Of a stretch of DNA of 64,000 nucleotides, positions 34,734-44,491 are shown one piece after another. Source of the DNA: JANOSH01 sp031415695 (GTDB taxonomy: Bacteria; Actinomycetota; Acidimicrobiia; Acidimicrobiales; Ilumatobacteraceae). Both the position numbers and the translations under genes were made by a program. Numbering within the stretch: the first letter of the stretch is position 1; each line of letters starts with the position of its first letter. Location of the stretch: NCBI GenBank assembly GCA_031415695.1, contig JANOSH010000020.1:124001-188000 (forward strand), given 5' to 3'. The notes below the pieces were generated by a model. It ran no database searches, was not told the origin of the DNA, and saw only the letters and a program-made list of their open reading frames with translations.

Positions 34734-36599
34734 CTACGATGTCTGGGCCAGCCAATGGACCGCTAGGGGGGCTAGATTGATGAAACCGGAGTACTCCTGA
34801 CCCTGCCACGGCTCACTCTGCGCGTCGGTCACAGCGGGAACCTCAAAACTCGATCCACCGAAATGACCACTATCTGTGTTCATCACGGTGGTCCAACAAC
34901 CAGATCTCGGCAGCCCAACCCGGTATCGGTCGATCGGAACTGGAGTGAAGTTCGCGATGCACAGCACCTCACCGTGTAGTGAACGACGAACGAAGCCGTA
35001 CACGCTGTGATCGGCATCGTCGGCGTCGAGCCACGTAAATGAATCGGCACCACCGACATTCGCGAGCGCAGGCAGAGACTCAGCGCCACGATTGATCTCG
35101 CGCACCAAGTTTTGAACTCCACGATGACGCTCACCATGCAGCGCGTCCCAGTCGACGCCATGATCCATGTTCCACTCGGAATACTGAGCAATCTCACTAC
35201 CCATGAACAGCATCTTGGATCCCGGGTACGCCCACATCCAGCCCAACAAAGCCCGCAAAGTTGCAAACTTTTGCCAGTCGTCGCCGGCCATTTTGCCAAT
35301 TAAGGAACCCTTGCCGTGAACCACTTCGTCGTGGCTGAGCGGCAAAACGAACGTCTCGGTGAACGCGTATAGCAAGCCGAACGTCAGCTCGTTGTGGTGG
35401 TACTTGCGATGCGCGGGGTCACGACCGAGATATGTGAGGGTGTCGTGCATCCAACCCATGTTCCACTTGTGGCTGAAGCCAAGCCCGCCAACATGCACCG
35501 GCTGGGATACTCCGGGCCACGATGTTGATTCTTCGGCGATGGTAACCACGCCCTTATGGGCACCATGGACCACGGTATTGAGGTCTTGTAAGAACCCGAT
35601 AGCTTCGAGGTTTTCGCGCCCTCCGTGCTGATTGGGCACCCATTCGTCATCCTCCCGCGAGTAGTCGAGATACAACATCGAGGCCACGGCATCGACCCGC
35701 AAACCGTCGACATGGAACTCGTCGATCCAATACAACGCGTTGGCAACGAGGAAGTTGCGTACCTCGTCGCGGCCGTAGTTGAAGATATACGTGCCCCAAT
35801 CGGGGTGTTCACCCTGGCGTGGATCGGCGTGTTCGTACAGCGCCGTACCATCGAACCGGGCAAGCGCCCAGTCGTCTTTGGGGAAATGGGCTGGCACCCA
35901 GTCGAGAATGACCCCGATGCCGCGCTGGTGGAGATGATCGACAAAGTACCGAAAATCGTCGGGTGTGCCGAACCGCGCCGTTGGCGCGTAGTAGCTGGTG
36001 ATCTGATAGCCCCAACTTGGCGCAAAGGGATGCTCGGCAATCGGCATCAACTCGACGTGAGTGAAGCCCAAGTCGACCACGTAGTCGGCGAGCTGGTGGG
36101 CGAGTTCGTGCCAACCCAGGTTGGGCCTCCAGCTTCCCGCGTGCACCTCGTAAATGCGTAGCGCTTGACTGAACGCGACTCCCGTGGCCCGCCGGGCTAA
36201 CCACTCGTCGTCGGCCCACGCATGGTGCCGAGGCCCGGCAATGACACTGGCGTTAGACGGCGGGAGTTCGGCGCGACGGGCGAGCGGATCGGCCAGGTAG
36301 CTGCGGTTGCCGTCGGGACCGTCGACAACGAACTTGTAGCACGCTCCAACGCGGGCACCAGGCGCAAACCCAGCCCAGACCCCCGAGACACCCTGGGGCT
36401 CTAAACGGTCTACATCGGCATGCCAATCGTTCCAGTCTCCGACCACGCTGAGAGCGCGGGCATTCGGGGCCCACACCCCAAACGTCGCCCCGTCGACACC
36501 GTCGAGTTGGGCGATGTTCGCCCCAAGAACTTCCCAGAGACGCCGATGCGACCCCTCGCCGATGAGATGCAGATCAAGTTCGCCGAGAGAGTAAGGCAC
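34734..36599 (-). CDS. glgB: 1,4-alpha-glucan branching enzyme
   Basis: It makes alpha-1,6 branches in glycogen. One CBM48-type domain (TFGVWAPNARALSVVGDWNDW) is followed by the GH13 barrel, with HVDGLRVDAVASMLYLDYSR (catalytic Asp), TIAEESTSWPGV (catalytic Glu) and LPLSHDEVVHGKGSL (transition-state Asp). Length 621 matches forms lacking the extra N1 domain. The start is GTG 36599. No other glycogen gene is adjacent; the nitroreductase lies just upstream on the same strand. Confidence 0.95.
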   Translation of the reverse strand: MPYSLGELDLHLIGEGSHRRLWEVLGANIAQLDGVDGATFGVWAPNARALSVVGDWNDWHADVDRLEPQGVSGVWAGFAPGARVGACYKFVVDGPDGNRSYLADPLARRAELPPSNASVIAGPRHHAWADDEWLARRATGVAFSQALRIYEVHAGSWRPNLGWHELAHQLADYVVDLGFTHVELMPIAEHPFAPSWGYQITSYYAPTARFGTPDDFRYFVDHLHQRGIGVILDWVPAHFPKDDWALARFDGTALYEHADPRQGEHPDWGTYIFNYGRDEVRNFLVANALYWIDEFHVDGLRVDAVASMLYLDYSREDDEWVPNQHGGRENLEAIGFLQDLNTVVHGAHKGVVTIAEESTSWPGVSQPVHVGGLGFSHKWNMGWMHDTLTYLGRDPAHRKYHHNELTFGLLYAFTETFVLPLSHDEVVHGKGSLIGKMAGDDWQKFATLRALLGWMWAYPGSKMLFMGSEIAQYSEWNMDHGVDWDALHGERHRGVQNLVREINRGAESLPALANVGGADSFTWLDADDADHSVYGFVRRSLHGEVLCIANFTPVPIDRYRVGLPRSGCWTTVMNTDSGHFGGSSFEVPAVTDAQSEPWQGQEYSGFINLAPLAVHWLAQTS

Positions 36600-36617
36600 G
36601 GTTCGTACCGTACTCGC

Positions 36618-37265
36618 TTACAGCGACGGTCGAATCGGGTTCTTGAAGGTGTCGAGGTACGTGATGTCCTCGACGGGCCCGCGCGCTGCCGGCTTGAAGT
36701 CGGTGCCCTTGGTATAGGCCACTGGCAAGAGCCCGGCCTGCGAGAAATGGGCCGGGATGCCAAGCAGGTCTGCAGCTTCCTGTTCCAGCCCCAGATGCAA
36801 CGTGGTGTAGCAACTACCGAGCCCCCGACTGCGAAGGGCCAACTGGAAGCTCCACATAGCGGGGATGATGGACCCGAGCAGCCCGGCCGCCTCGTTCGGG
36901 GTTGTGGCTTTGCCGATGATGATTGGAATCACCATGACCGGAACCTGCGCCAAGTTCTCGGCGAGGAACGTGGCCGAGTCCATGACACGCCCGGTTTGAC
37001 TGGCCGCATCAACGTCGACCGCGGCAGCTTTCAGGTATGCCCCGCCGGCGCGGTTGTACAGCTCGGCCAGCGCGTCCTTCTTGGCTTGATCTCGAATGAC
37101 CATCCAACGCCAGCCCTGGCGGTTGGAGCCGGTTGGCGCCTGCACAGCAAGGCGCAGGCAGTCGAGGAGTACATCGTCGGGTACCGGGCGATCGAAGTCG
37201 AGGCGCTTGCGGACAGCCCGCGTGGTGGACAATAGGGCGTCGGTCTGGGCAAGGTCGAATTCCAT
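36618..37265 (-). CDS. Nitroreductase-family FMN oxidoreductase
   Basis: FMN-binding features are TTRAVRKRLDFDRPVPD at the N-terminus, APTGSNRQGWRWMVIRD and, near the C-terminus, GLGSCYTTLHLG. The 215-residue length and the GSNRQ motif are typical. Substrate unknown: nitroaromatic, quinone or coenzyme-linked reductions are all possible. It is 18 nt upstream of glgB. Confidence 0.87.
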   Translation of the reverse strand: MEFDLAQTDALLSTTRAVRKRLDFDRPVPDDVLLDCLRLAVQAPTGSNRQGWRWMVIRDQAKKDALAELYNRAGGAYLKAAAVDVDAASQTGRVMDSATFLAENLAQVPVMVIPIIIGKATTPNEAAGLLGSIIPAMWSFQLALRSRGLGSCYTTLHLGLEQEAADLLGIPAHFSQAGLLPVAYTKGTDFKPAARGPVEDITYLDTFKNPIRPSL

Positions 37266-37299
37266 TCGTCGGAGTCTGCCATCTCAGGCAGGCGTGGGT

Positions 37300-38331
37300 T
37301 CAGGCGGACACGTCTACGGCTTGTCGCTTGAGCGACGCGCGACAGTCGGCCAATGCATCCCACGCCCAGTGCGTGAACATGTCGTTGTTGTAGGCAAGCG
37401 CGTCGTCAATCACATCGATCCCGATGTCGATGAGCGCCTGCAACTCGGGGATCGCCTCGCTGTAGCGACGTTGTCGTCGATGGTTGACGGCCGCAACCCA
37501 ATGGATGGTTCGATACCACGGAGCGAGTGTGCGAGCTTCGGTGACAAGGTCACGGACGTCGATCCCCAGGTCGATGAGATGCAGCCCAAGCCCGGCGTAG
37601 CACAGCACATCGGTGCGATCTGCTAGTCCGCGAGTTCGCATCAGCGAGATACCCGAACTCCACGCGGCCCGAGCACCTTCAGCATCACCAAGGCCGAGCT
37701 TGACGTTGCCAAGGTGATTCCACAGGTAGCAGCGCTCGGGAAACTCTACGACGCGCTGTTCCAGCATCGGCAGGTTGCGGCGGTGCTTACGGGTTTGGTC
37801 ACCTTCGTAGCCGTAGTGCGTAAGCCGAAAAGCATCGGTGGTCCCAATCACCAGTCCCTCACCGTCGCTAATGCGGCGCAAGTCCGGCACCATGGTCTCG
37901 TGAATACGGCCGTGGAAGCGGACGTCGGCACGATGACGCCACAGTCGAAATTCACGGTAGGGCGAAAAGATGGGCCGGGATCGAAACCACAATCGAAGCG
38001 CTACCGCGTCGGTGCGGGCGCGCAGTTCGGCTCGGGCCGCTTGAACGTTCGCCATTTCGAGTTGTTCATCGGCATCGATATACAAGATCCACTCACCGGT
38101 ACACATGTCGAGCGCTCGGTTTCTGGCCGCCGCAAAGTCTCCATCCCACGGCCGAACGTCGGTGACAGCCCCGAACTCGCGCGCGACTTCCACTGATTCA
38201 TCGACGCTGCCGGTATCGACGACGACTATCTCGTCACAGACCTCGGTGATCGAAGCGAGACACGACCGCAGAAAGTCGGCTTCGTCGCGAACGATAATCG
38301 AGGCGCTCAGTAGTGGCTCACCCGTTCCCAT
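37300..38331 (-). CDS. Glycosyltransferase family 2 with TPR-like C-terminus
   Basis: The GT-A domain shows LSASIIVRDEADFLRSCL, CDEIVVVDTGSVDESV, AAARNRALDMCTGEW and the metal-binding YIDADEQLE. The C-terminal 130 residues are helical repeats resembling TPRs (YLWNHLGNVKLGLGDAEGARAAW). This two-part layout is like the SunS-type GT2 group that modifies peptides or proteins, but acceptors cannot be inferred. It is not part of the large glycan cluster. Confidence 0.85.
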   Translation of the reverse strand: MGTGEPLLSASIIVRDEADFLRSCLASITEVCDEIVVVDTGSVDESVEVAREFGAVTDVRPWDGDFAAARNRALDMCTGEWILYIDADEQLEMANVQAARAELRARTDAVALRLWFRSRPIFSPYREFRLWRHRADVRFHGRIHETMVPDLRRISDGEGLVIGTTDAFRLTHYGYEGDQTRKHRRNLPMLEQRVVEFPERCYLWNHLGNVKLGLGDAEGARAAWSSGISLMRTRGLADRTDVLCYAGLGLHLIDLGIDVRDLVTEARTLAPWYRTIHWVAAVNHRRQRRYSEAIPELQALIDIGIDVIDDALAYNNDMFTHWAWDALADCRASLKRQAVDVSA

Positions 38332-38385
38332 GGTTGTCTCCCCTCGTCGGCCGCCGAAGCAGTCAACCTATGAGGCAAGGTACCG

Positions 38386-39024
38386 TTGTCGGTTGTGTCT
38401 GTTGATGTCGTCGTGTTTGATCTTGGTGGCGTGATTGTCGACCTCTCGGGGCTTGAACGGTTCCTGCTTCGCCACAACATCGACCCGACGAGTTTCTGGC
38501 CGCGCTGGTTAGGTGCCGGAACCCACGCCGGGTTCGAACGGGGTGACATCGATGCCGACGAATTCGCTGTGGCCTTCGTAGCCGAGTTTCGCTTGTCGAT
38601 CTCCCCGGACGAATTCATCACCGAGTTCACGCACTGGCCGTCAGGTCTGATGCCAGGAGCGAGAGAACTGGTCAGCAGTATCAACGTGCCGACGGCCACG
38701 CTGTCGAACACCAACCCGATCCATTGGCATGGCCCGCTGATGACCGACCTCGCCACCATGTTCGATCGACATTTTCCGTCATATCAATTGGGCCTGGCCA
38801 AGCCCGACCCCGCAATCTTCGAGCGCGTGGTCTCCCTGCTCGAGGTGCCCGCGCCGGATGTGGTGTTCTTCGATGACAACGAGATCAATGTCGTAAGCGC
38901 CCGTTCTGTAGGACTCCAAGCTCACCGTGTCGACGGGCCAGCAGCAGCCCGCCAGATCCTTGTCGACCTTGGCGTGATAGCCACCGCGGATCTCGGGACC
39001 CAGGCGGTGCGGGCTATCGAATAG
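38386..39024 (+). CDS. HAD-superfamily hydrolase
   Basis: HAD motif I reads VVVFDLGGVIVDLSG, with the second Asp replaced by Gly-Gly as in the YihX-type subgroup. Motif II is the TLSNTN region, motif III the lysine in GLAKPDPAIFE, and motif IV VVFFDDNEINV. The family dephosphorylates small molecules or removes halogens. The start is a TTG preceded by AAGG; a GTG three codons in is the alternative. It overlaps the convergent PIN toxin by 11 nt. Confidence 0.85.
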   Translation: MSVVSVDVVVFDLGGVIVDLSGLERFLLRHNIDPTSFWPRWLGAGTHAGFERGDIDADEFAVAFVAEFRLSISPDEFITEFTHWPSGLMPGARELVSSINVPTATLSNTNPIHWHGPLMTDLATMFDRHFPSYQLGLAKPDPAIFERVVSLLEVPAPDVVFFDDNEINVVSARSVGLQAHRVDGPAAARQILVDLGVIATADLGTQAVRAIE

Positions 39025-39406
39025 TTGTCACTGGGAAGAGTTTGAAGGCGGGGTCGACTGTCACAAGAACAGCCTTCTCGATCAGGGCTTGAGCGGCCAA
39101 CATTCGATCAAACCGATCGCGATGCTCGACGTCGAATCCCCCGGCGGCAATTGCATGCGTCCTCAAAACGGGCAGCTCTGTGGCGACAAGGGAACGAACT
39201 GCCTGTTCCCATTCATCAAGAATTGTTTGTCCGCCATCGAGCTTTCCTAGACGCGTTTTAGTCGCAACTTCCCAAGCCGACGCCGCCGACACAAGTACCA
39301 CATTGCTTCTCTGAGCGAGCAGCTTGCGCGTGTCCTCAGACAACCGGACTGGGTTGCTCGACGCCCAGATGAAGGCATGAGTGTCGAGTAGGAACTTGGT
39401 GGTCAT
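39014..39406 (-). CDS. PIN-domain toxin (VapC-type)
   Basis: A ribonuclease toxin of 130 residues. Acidic active-site residues are seen in FLLDTHAFIWA, SAASAWEVATK, HRDRFDRMLAAQA and VLVTVDPAF. The DTH-W-WE-DRML pattern is that of VapC proteins paired with Phd-like antitoxins. Its start overlaps the antitoxin stop as ATGA. Confidence 0.9.
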   Translation of the reverse strand: MTTKFLLDTHAFIWASSNPVRLSEDTRKLLAQRSNVVLVSAASAWEVATKTRLGKLDGGQTILDEWEQAVRSLVATELPVLRTHAIAAGGFDVEHRDRFDRMLAAQALIEKAVLVTVDPAFKLFPVTTIR

Positions 39407-39633
39407 TCCCAGCTGTCGAGTTCATCGTCGTCGAGTGGTTCGAGCAGTGCATCTCCGATATCGGGCCATTTCGTTGTGCCTAACATCCGCTCGGTGCCTT
39501 CTTGCACCGGCACGAGACGAGCGACGGGTTTACCTGCACGGGCGATCACAACATCGTCACCCGCCAGAGCGAAATCGAGCAGCCGAGAAAGCTGAGTTTT
39601 CGCTTCGAGAACATTGACCGTTCGGGTGCTCAC
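39403..39633 (-). CDS. Phd/YefM-type antitoxin
   Basis: NVLEAKTQLSRLLDFALAGDDVVIARAGKPVARLVPV is the Phd/YefM DNA-binding fold. The acidic tail (LLEPLDDDELDSWE) would neutralise the toxin. I give the GTG at 39633; a TTG at 39669 is possible, and the only GGAGG directly abuts the GTG, so the start is not settled. Operons of this kind are usually autoregulated by the antitoxin. Confidence 0.87.
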   Translation of the reverse strand: MSTRTVNVLEAKTQLSRLLDFALAGDDVVIARAGKPVARLVPVQEGTERMLGTTKWPDIGDALLEPLDDDELDSWE

Positions 39634-39674
39634 CCTCCGATCATAACGCTCGGACCGAAGGTTGGTCAATGCAC

Positions 39675-39719
39675 TTAGTCAAGATCGAGAGCTTCGGCGT
39701 CGACGATGTTGTAGGCGTA
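39675..39719 (-). pseudogene. Remnant copy of the XPB helicase 3' end
   Basis: These 45 bases match the last coding bases of the XPB helicase at 40540-40584 with six differences. Read leftward they encode a C-terminus like that gene's own (YAYNIVDAEALDLD versus YAYDIIDAEDLYLD, then stop). Upstream of the match similarity ends at once. Confidence 0.7.
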
Positions 39720-39826
39720 TTCAACCAGTCAAGGAAACTACAAGGAAACAAATCCGAAACCGACGAAACAGAAGAAAGTTGCGATATGGCTTCCATTCGC
39801 GGATCGAGAGTCGCTCAATCATCTGA

Positions 39827-40517
39827 TTGACAGGATGCGGCGGTTCGGGAGCGGCCTCCCCGAGATCGAGGTCAAATCGTCGAAGGGCGGACTGCCTCAC
39901 TCTATCGCGCCCACCTTGTCGGCCTTCGCGAACCAGCGCAGCCTCACAAGCGGTGTCGGATGCGCGCGACGGGGGCAGCGTACCTTCGGTTCGGGGACGG
40001 CGACTTTCGGCTCTCCGAACTGGAGATCGGTTCATCGTCAATCGCGGGCAGCCCAGCTTCGATAACGCTGATGGCACCGTCGGCAACACACCGCACATCC
40101 CAGCGGCTTGGCATCGACCAGCTGATGTCGGCCCGAAACCTGACGTTAGTGCGGATCAGCCAATACATTCGACTGCGTGACCGCACCGTGATCGAAGCGA
40201 TGGCAAGCGGAATTCCGCGTGTCCGAACTGCGCTAGATGAGGCCGGTCTTCGCGAACCTGAGTTCCAGGATCAGGGAATACGATGTACGGCAATTGTCCA
40301 CCGTCGCCCGCCTCAATCCGGCAGTCGTGGCGCGACCTCGATTGCTGGCACCCCGGCCCAAGCTCGCGTCCTTGCTCTTCTCGACTCCGGGCAACGCACT
40401 TCAGCTGACCTGGCCGCGGCCCTTGGAATCTCGCCGCAAGCTGTTCGGCGCATGCTGGCCGCCTTGGCTTCTGCGCAGTTGGTCGACCGTCAGGGGCTGA
40501 TCTACCTGCGCCGATAG
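39827..40517 (+). pseudogene. Fragment of an AlbA_2/RecG-like ATP-binding regulator with C-terminal HTH
   Basis: The region 40120-40517 encodes the typical C-terminus of Schlafen/AlbA_2-type 'ATP-dependent helicase RecG-like' proteins: LMSARNLTLVRISQYIRL, GIPRVRTALDEAGLREPEF and a winged helix (TSADLAAALGISPQAVRRML). Just upstream the family-like sequence (GDRFIVNRG) is in another frame, and the N-terminal AlbA_2 domain is absent. An open frame from 39960 therefore does not represent an intact gene. It is wedged between the two copies of the XPB 3' end. Confidence 0.55.
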
Positions 40518-40539
40518 TCGCAGAGTTTGGACAACCTAT

Positions 40540-42222
40540 TTAGTCAAGGTAGAGATCCTCGGCGTCGATGATGTCGTAGGCGTAGCCCTGCTCGGTGAGG
40601 AACCGCTGGCGGTTGGCGGCGAAGGATTGGTCGACGGTTTCGCGGGTGACGATGCTGTAGAAGAATGCCTGTCCACCATCGGCCTTTGGCCGCAACAGAC
40701 GTCCGAGACGTTGCGCTTCTTCTTGGCGACTGCCGAATGTGCCCGAGAGCTGTACTGCCACGTTCGCCTCCGGGATGTCGATGGAGAAGTTTGCAACTTT
40801 GCTCACGACGAGCACCGGGGTTGTGCCGTTGCGGAATGCTTCGAAGCGTTCATCGCGAACGCTGTTCGCTGTTTGCCCGGTGATGAGCGGTGCGTTGAGC
40901 CTGCCCGCCACCAGTTTCAGCTGATCGATGTACTGGCCGATGACAAGCACCCGGTCGTCGCGATGACGTTCCAGTAATCGTTCGAGAATGGGGATCTTGT
41001 TGCGGGCCGTAGCGGCAAGGCGGTAACGCTGCGCCGGTTCGGCAACCGCGTATTCCATGCGCTGTTCCTCGGTGAGCCCCACCCGAACTTCGGTACAGAT
41101 AGCGGGCGCAATCCAGCCCTGCGATTCAAGTTCCTTCCACGGCGCGTCGTAACGCTTGGGGCCGATGAGTGAAAACACATCGGACTCCCGGCCGTCCTCG
41201 CGAACCAACGTGGCCGTAAGCCCAAGACGTCGCACCGCCTGGATATGTGCCGTTGCTCGGAAGACGGGCGCTGGAAGTAGGTGCACCTCGTCGTAGATAA
41301 CCAGACCCCATTGCTGCTGATCGAACAGGGAGAGATGGGGGTGGCGTACGAACAAGTCGGACTCCTCGTGACCAGGCTTGGCCCACGTAAGCACCTGATA
41401 GGTGGCCACGGTGATGGGACGAATTTCCTTGTGGTCGCCCGAATACTCCCCCACCATGTTGGCTGTGAGTGTTGTCTTGTCGAGCAGTTCACGAATCCAC
41501 TGGCGAACAGCGGTGACATTGGTGGCAACGACGAGGGTATGTACGCCGCATTGCGCCATGGCCGCTATTCCAATGACGGTCTTGCCCGCACCGCATGGCA
41601 GCACCAGCACCCCGTTGCCGCCGCCGACAGCGCCGCCCGCCCACCACGACGCCACGGCGTCGCCCTGATAGCCGCGTAGCTCGCACGACATTTCGACAGT
41701 GAACGCGGTGCCTTCGACGTAGCCGGCCTCGTCGGATGCCGGCCAGCCCAACTTTACGAGCGCCTGCTTGAGCGGGCCGCGGTCGCCGAGGCGAACCGCG
41801 AACCGGTTGCCGTCGAGCCGGTCGCCGAGCAGCGCGCCGACAGCCTTGTCGCGCCGTACTTCTTCGAGAAGCGCCGGCTCGGCCGTGGTAAGCGCAAGAC
41901 CTCCCGAATCGAAGTCACGCACGATGGACAATCGGCCGTAGCGGCTCATCTGGTCGTGTATTTCGGTTAGCACCGACCCCGGCACTGGATACTTCGCCAG
42001 GTCGGAGATGGCTGCAGCCACCTCACCGGCGCTCAGACCGGCCGACGCGGCGTTCCAAAGCGACAGCGGCGATATGCGGTAGGTGTGGATGTGCTCGGGT
42101 GCCTTTTCCAACTCGGCGAACCGGGCCAGCACCGAACGGGCCTCGCCCGAGCGGGGGCTGGCAATCTCTAGCAGGACCGACAGGTCGGATTGCACAATCA
42201 ACGGATTCGATGGGTCACTCAT
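40540..42222 (-). CDS. DNA repair helicase XPB (ERCC3-like)
   Basis: A 3'-5' SF2 helicase. The N-terminal damage-recognition-like region is followed by Walker A VLPCGAGKTVIG, the DEVH box LVIYDEVHLLPAP, motif III GLTATLVREDGRE and motif VI RQEEAQRLGRLLRPK. The RED-like motif (REDGRE) and a probable thumb insert are visible. Length 560 is standard for actinobacterial XPB. It starts 6 nt after the stop of the helicase-associated gene, so both are in one operon. Confidence 0.93.
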   Translation of the reverse strand: MSDPSNPLIVQSDLSVLLEIASPRSGEARSVLARFAELEKAPEHIHTYRISPLSLWNAASAGLSAGEVAAAISDLAKYPVPGSVLTEIHDQMSRYGRLSIVRDFDSGGLALTTAEPALLEEVRRDKAVGALLGDRLDGNRFAVRLGDRGPLKQALVKLGWPASDEAGYVEGTAFTVEMSCELRGYQGDAVASWWAGGAVGGGNGVLVLPCGAGKTVIGIAAMAQCGVHTLVVATNVTAVRQWIRELLDKTTLTANMVGEYSGDHKEIRPITVATYQVLTWAKPGHEESDLFVRHPHLSLFDQQQWGLVIYDEVHLLPAPVFRATAHIQAVRRLGLTATLVREDGRESDVFSLIGPKRYDAPWKELESQGWIAPAICTEVRVGLTEEQRMEYAVAEPAQRYRLAATARNKIPILERLLERHRDDRVLVIGQYIDQLKLVAGRLNAPLITGQTANSVRDERFEAFRNGTTPVLVVSKVANFSIDIPEANVAVQLSGTFGSRQEEAQRLGRLLRPKADGGQAFFYSIVTRETVDQSFAANRQRFLTEQGYAYDIIDAEDLYLD

Positions 42223-42228
42223 TGCGCC

Positions 42229-44475
42229 TCACTCATCGAACAGGGCCTGGTTCTGGGCAAGGAATGCGGCGCGAGCGGCCTGCATGGCGTCGAAGCGTTC
42301 CCGCGCGTGGCTGATTGCCTTAGGCGCAGGTGGAGGCGGGATGGGCGCATCGACAAGGTGCGCGGCGAGAGCGATGCGTTCTTCGGTGGATCCAAGGATC
42401 GCCGGACGAAGTACGAGCGTGGCGTGAGTCGTCGTTGCGTACTCGACCGCAGCTTCAGACTGCAGCCGACGCAATAGCTCGGCGTCGCTTACGGGCGAAA
42501 GCTTTTTGGCTCGGAGCGCCGCTACCAGGTCGGCCTCGCTCAATGACGACACGGCGGTTGTGGCATTCACCCTCATGAGTTGAGCAACCTTCACGGAAAG
42601 GGCCGCGGCAAGCGCAACCGGATCGTCGCTGACAACCCACGACGACGCGCCACCGACCCGTAGAACACCGTGCTGGTTGGCCGCATCGGTGATGGTACGA
42701 AGGACGTTCGATGCCACCTTCACGGCGGAATGCCGGGTGAGGAATTCTGTGATGTCGGCTGCGCTCAGGCCAGTGTCGAGAGCTTTCACCACCGAGCTTG
42801 CCGTGATCCGGTACAGCCGGGCGCTTCCACTTGATTCAAGGTCGGCCAAGACGTCGAGTCGTGCCTCGATAACCGGGTCAAGGTTGGGCGGAACCACCAC
42901 GGTGTGATCGGCTTGGACGACAAAGGTGGATTCCTCGTCGCCATCATCGGTGCCGCTCTGCCCAAGCAGCGCTGCCCGCGCTGCCGAAGTGACACCCACA
43001 GCACCGGACGGTGGTACGACGCTAAGGAATCGGGCAGCCGCCACTATCGACACCACGTCGCTACTTCGGAACGCGGCACTGGTGCGGTAGAGCAGCGTCG
43101 CAATGTCGGTCTCGGCGATGCCCGAACCGGGCGGGAGCGCAGCTAGGTACCCGACGAACGCCCGACGTTGAACTACCCCGCGTGCGGAGATGTCGGGCTG
43201 ATCGAACCTGTCGGGTAAGGCCTCGCCCGGCAGCAGAAACGACGAGTCGCTCCACGCCTGCACGAGCAGCCGCCACCGGCTCACGGCGTCAAGGGCAGCG
43301 TATGCGTCCCAGACAGCGGTTGTAGTCCATGCTTGGTCAACGGTTTGATTTCGGCCACGCCCATTGGTGCGAACGACGACCGATTCGACCAGTCTCATCT
43401 CGTTGGCCAGGGTAATGAGTAGACCGACCTCGCCCACCGTGACCCCAGCCTGTTTTGCTAGCGAGCGCATAACGGCGACGCCCATACCACCCGACTTCAA
43501 CGCAGCAGGGGGCTTGGCGCGAATACTGGCTACCAACTTGTCGAGCGTTCGCACCGACGGTGCCAGACCGCCCTGGTCGGGATCGATGGCCACGGTGGCG
43601 GAAGGTGGGGGTGCATCCCACGTGTAGAAGATGGAACCTGTGAGGCCAACGCGGACGTCGAGCCATACCCAGCAGCGATCGCGGCTTGCGTCGACCCCCA
43701 CGAGGCCGGTGGCGAACAATTGGCCGAACGCGGTGTTCGGGCGCAGATAGCTAGACGAGACGATGGGAAGCCCGACCTGTTGAATGTGGACTTCTTCGTA
43801 CGCAAGCATCTCGTGAAACATTGCACGCGCTGGGGGTGGCAGCGCCGAGAGCACGCGTGCGATCACCTCGGGGTTCGATAACCCATCGAGTAGCGCTTGG
43901 TCACGCGCGTCTTTGCGGTTGACGCCCTCGGGGAGCCCGAGTGCCACCAATTGGCGACCAACGTCGGCTTTGGACATCCAGCTGAGGCTGTGCGCACGGG
44001 CATGGCCGGGCACGTGGATATGGCCAATCACTCCCGGCCGCAGGGACACGTCGGTTCGCGTGGGCCGCGCTATCAGGAGGTGTCGTTCAAGCTGATCGAG
44101 CGCCTCGAAGAGCTGCGACGATGAGAGCCCGGGCGCAAACCGGGCGAGTCGATCCGCCGTCGTGGTCCCACCGAGCCAACTGATGGTGACAAGCAGCTGC
44201 GACGAAACCCGGCTGATGTGCAAGATGGCGAGGTCGATGCCCATCCGTCCAGCGACGTACCCAGCAACGTCTCGCAGATGACTGAATGTGCGCTTGTGGT
44301 CCCGACGTGGATACCCGTACTCATCGATCTTGGCGAGCGGGCCAACACCAGCGAGCACATCGGCAATGACGGGAACGGAGGCGAGGAACTCGGCCAGACC
44401 CGCCAACCCGATCTGACGTAGCGCGACGAGACGGTCGGTCTTGGGATCGTCGAGCACCCGTTCAAGGCTAATCAA
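42229..44475 (-). CDS. Helicase-associated protein (XPB/Ssl2 N-terminal-like domain)
   Basis: A 748-residue soluble protein of the family that travels with bacterial xpb. The C-terminal half contains the helicase-associated domain (FVVQADHTVVVPPNLDPV, SSGSARLYRITASSVVKALD, LSAADITEFLTRHS). The N-terminal part is a series of winged-helix-like segments (ISWLGGTTTADRLARFAPG). No nuclease or ATPase motif is present. It probably forms a complex with, or loads, XPB; this is inferred from domain sharing and invariable adjacency. Confidence 0.83.
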   Translation of the reverse strand: MISLERVLDDPKTDRLVALRQIGLAGLAEFLASVPVIADVLAGVGPLAKIDEYGYPRRDHKRTFSHLRDVAGYVAGRMGIDLAILHISRVSSQLLVTISWLGGTTTADRLARFAPGLSSSQLFEALDQLERHLLIARPTRTDVSLRPGVIGHIHVPGHARAHSLSWMSKADVGRQLVALGLPEGVNRKDARDQALLDGLSNPEVIARVLSALPPPARAMFHEMLAYEEVHIQQVGLPIVSSSYLRPNTAFGQLFATGLVGVDASRDRCWVWLDVRVGLTGSIFYTWDAPPPSATVAIDPDQGGLAPSVRTLDKLVASIRAKPPAALKSGGMGVAVMRSLAKQAGVTVGEVGLLITLANEMRLVESVVVRTNGRGRNQTVDQAWTTTAVWDAYAALDAVSRWRLLVQAWSDSSFLLPGEALPDRFDQPDISARGVVQRRAFVGYLAALPPGSGIAETDIATLLYRTSAAFRSSDVVSIVAAARFLSVVPPSGAVGVTSAARAALLGQSGTDDGDEESTFVVQADHTVVVPPNLDPVIEARLDVLADLESSGSARLYRITASSVVKALDTGLSAADITEFLTRHSAVKVASNVLRTITDAANQHGVLRVGGASSWVVSDDPVALAAALSVKVAQLMRVNATTAVSSLSEADLVAALRAKKLSPVSDAELLRRLQSEAAVEYATTTHATLVLRPAILGSTEERIALAAHLVDAPIPPPPAPKAISHARERFDAMQAARAAFLAQNQALFDE

Positions 44476-44491
44476 ATCTGACCGGCTGCGT

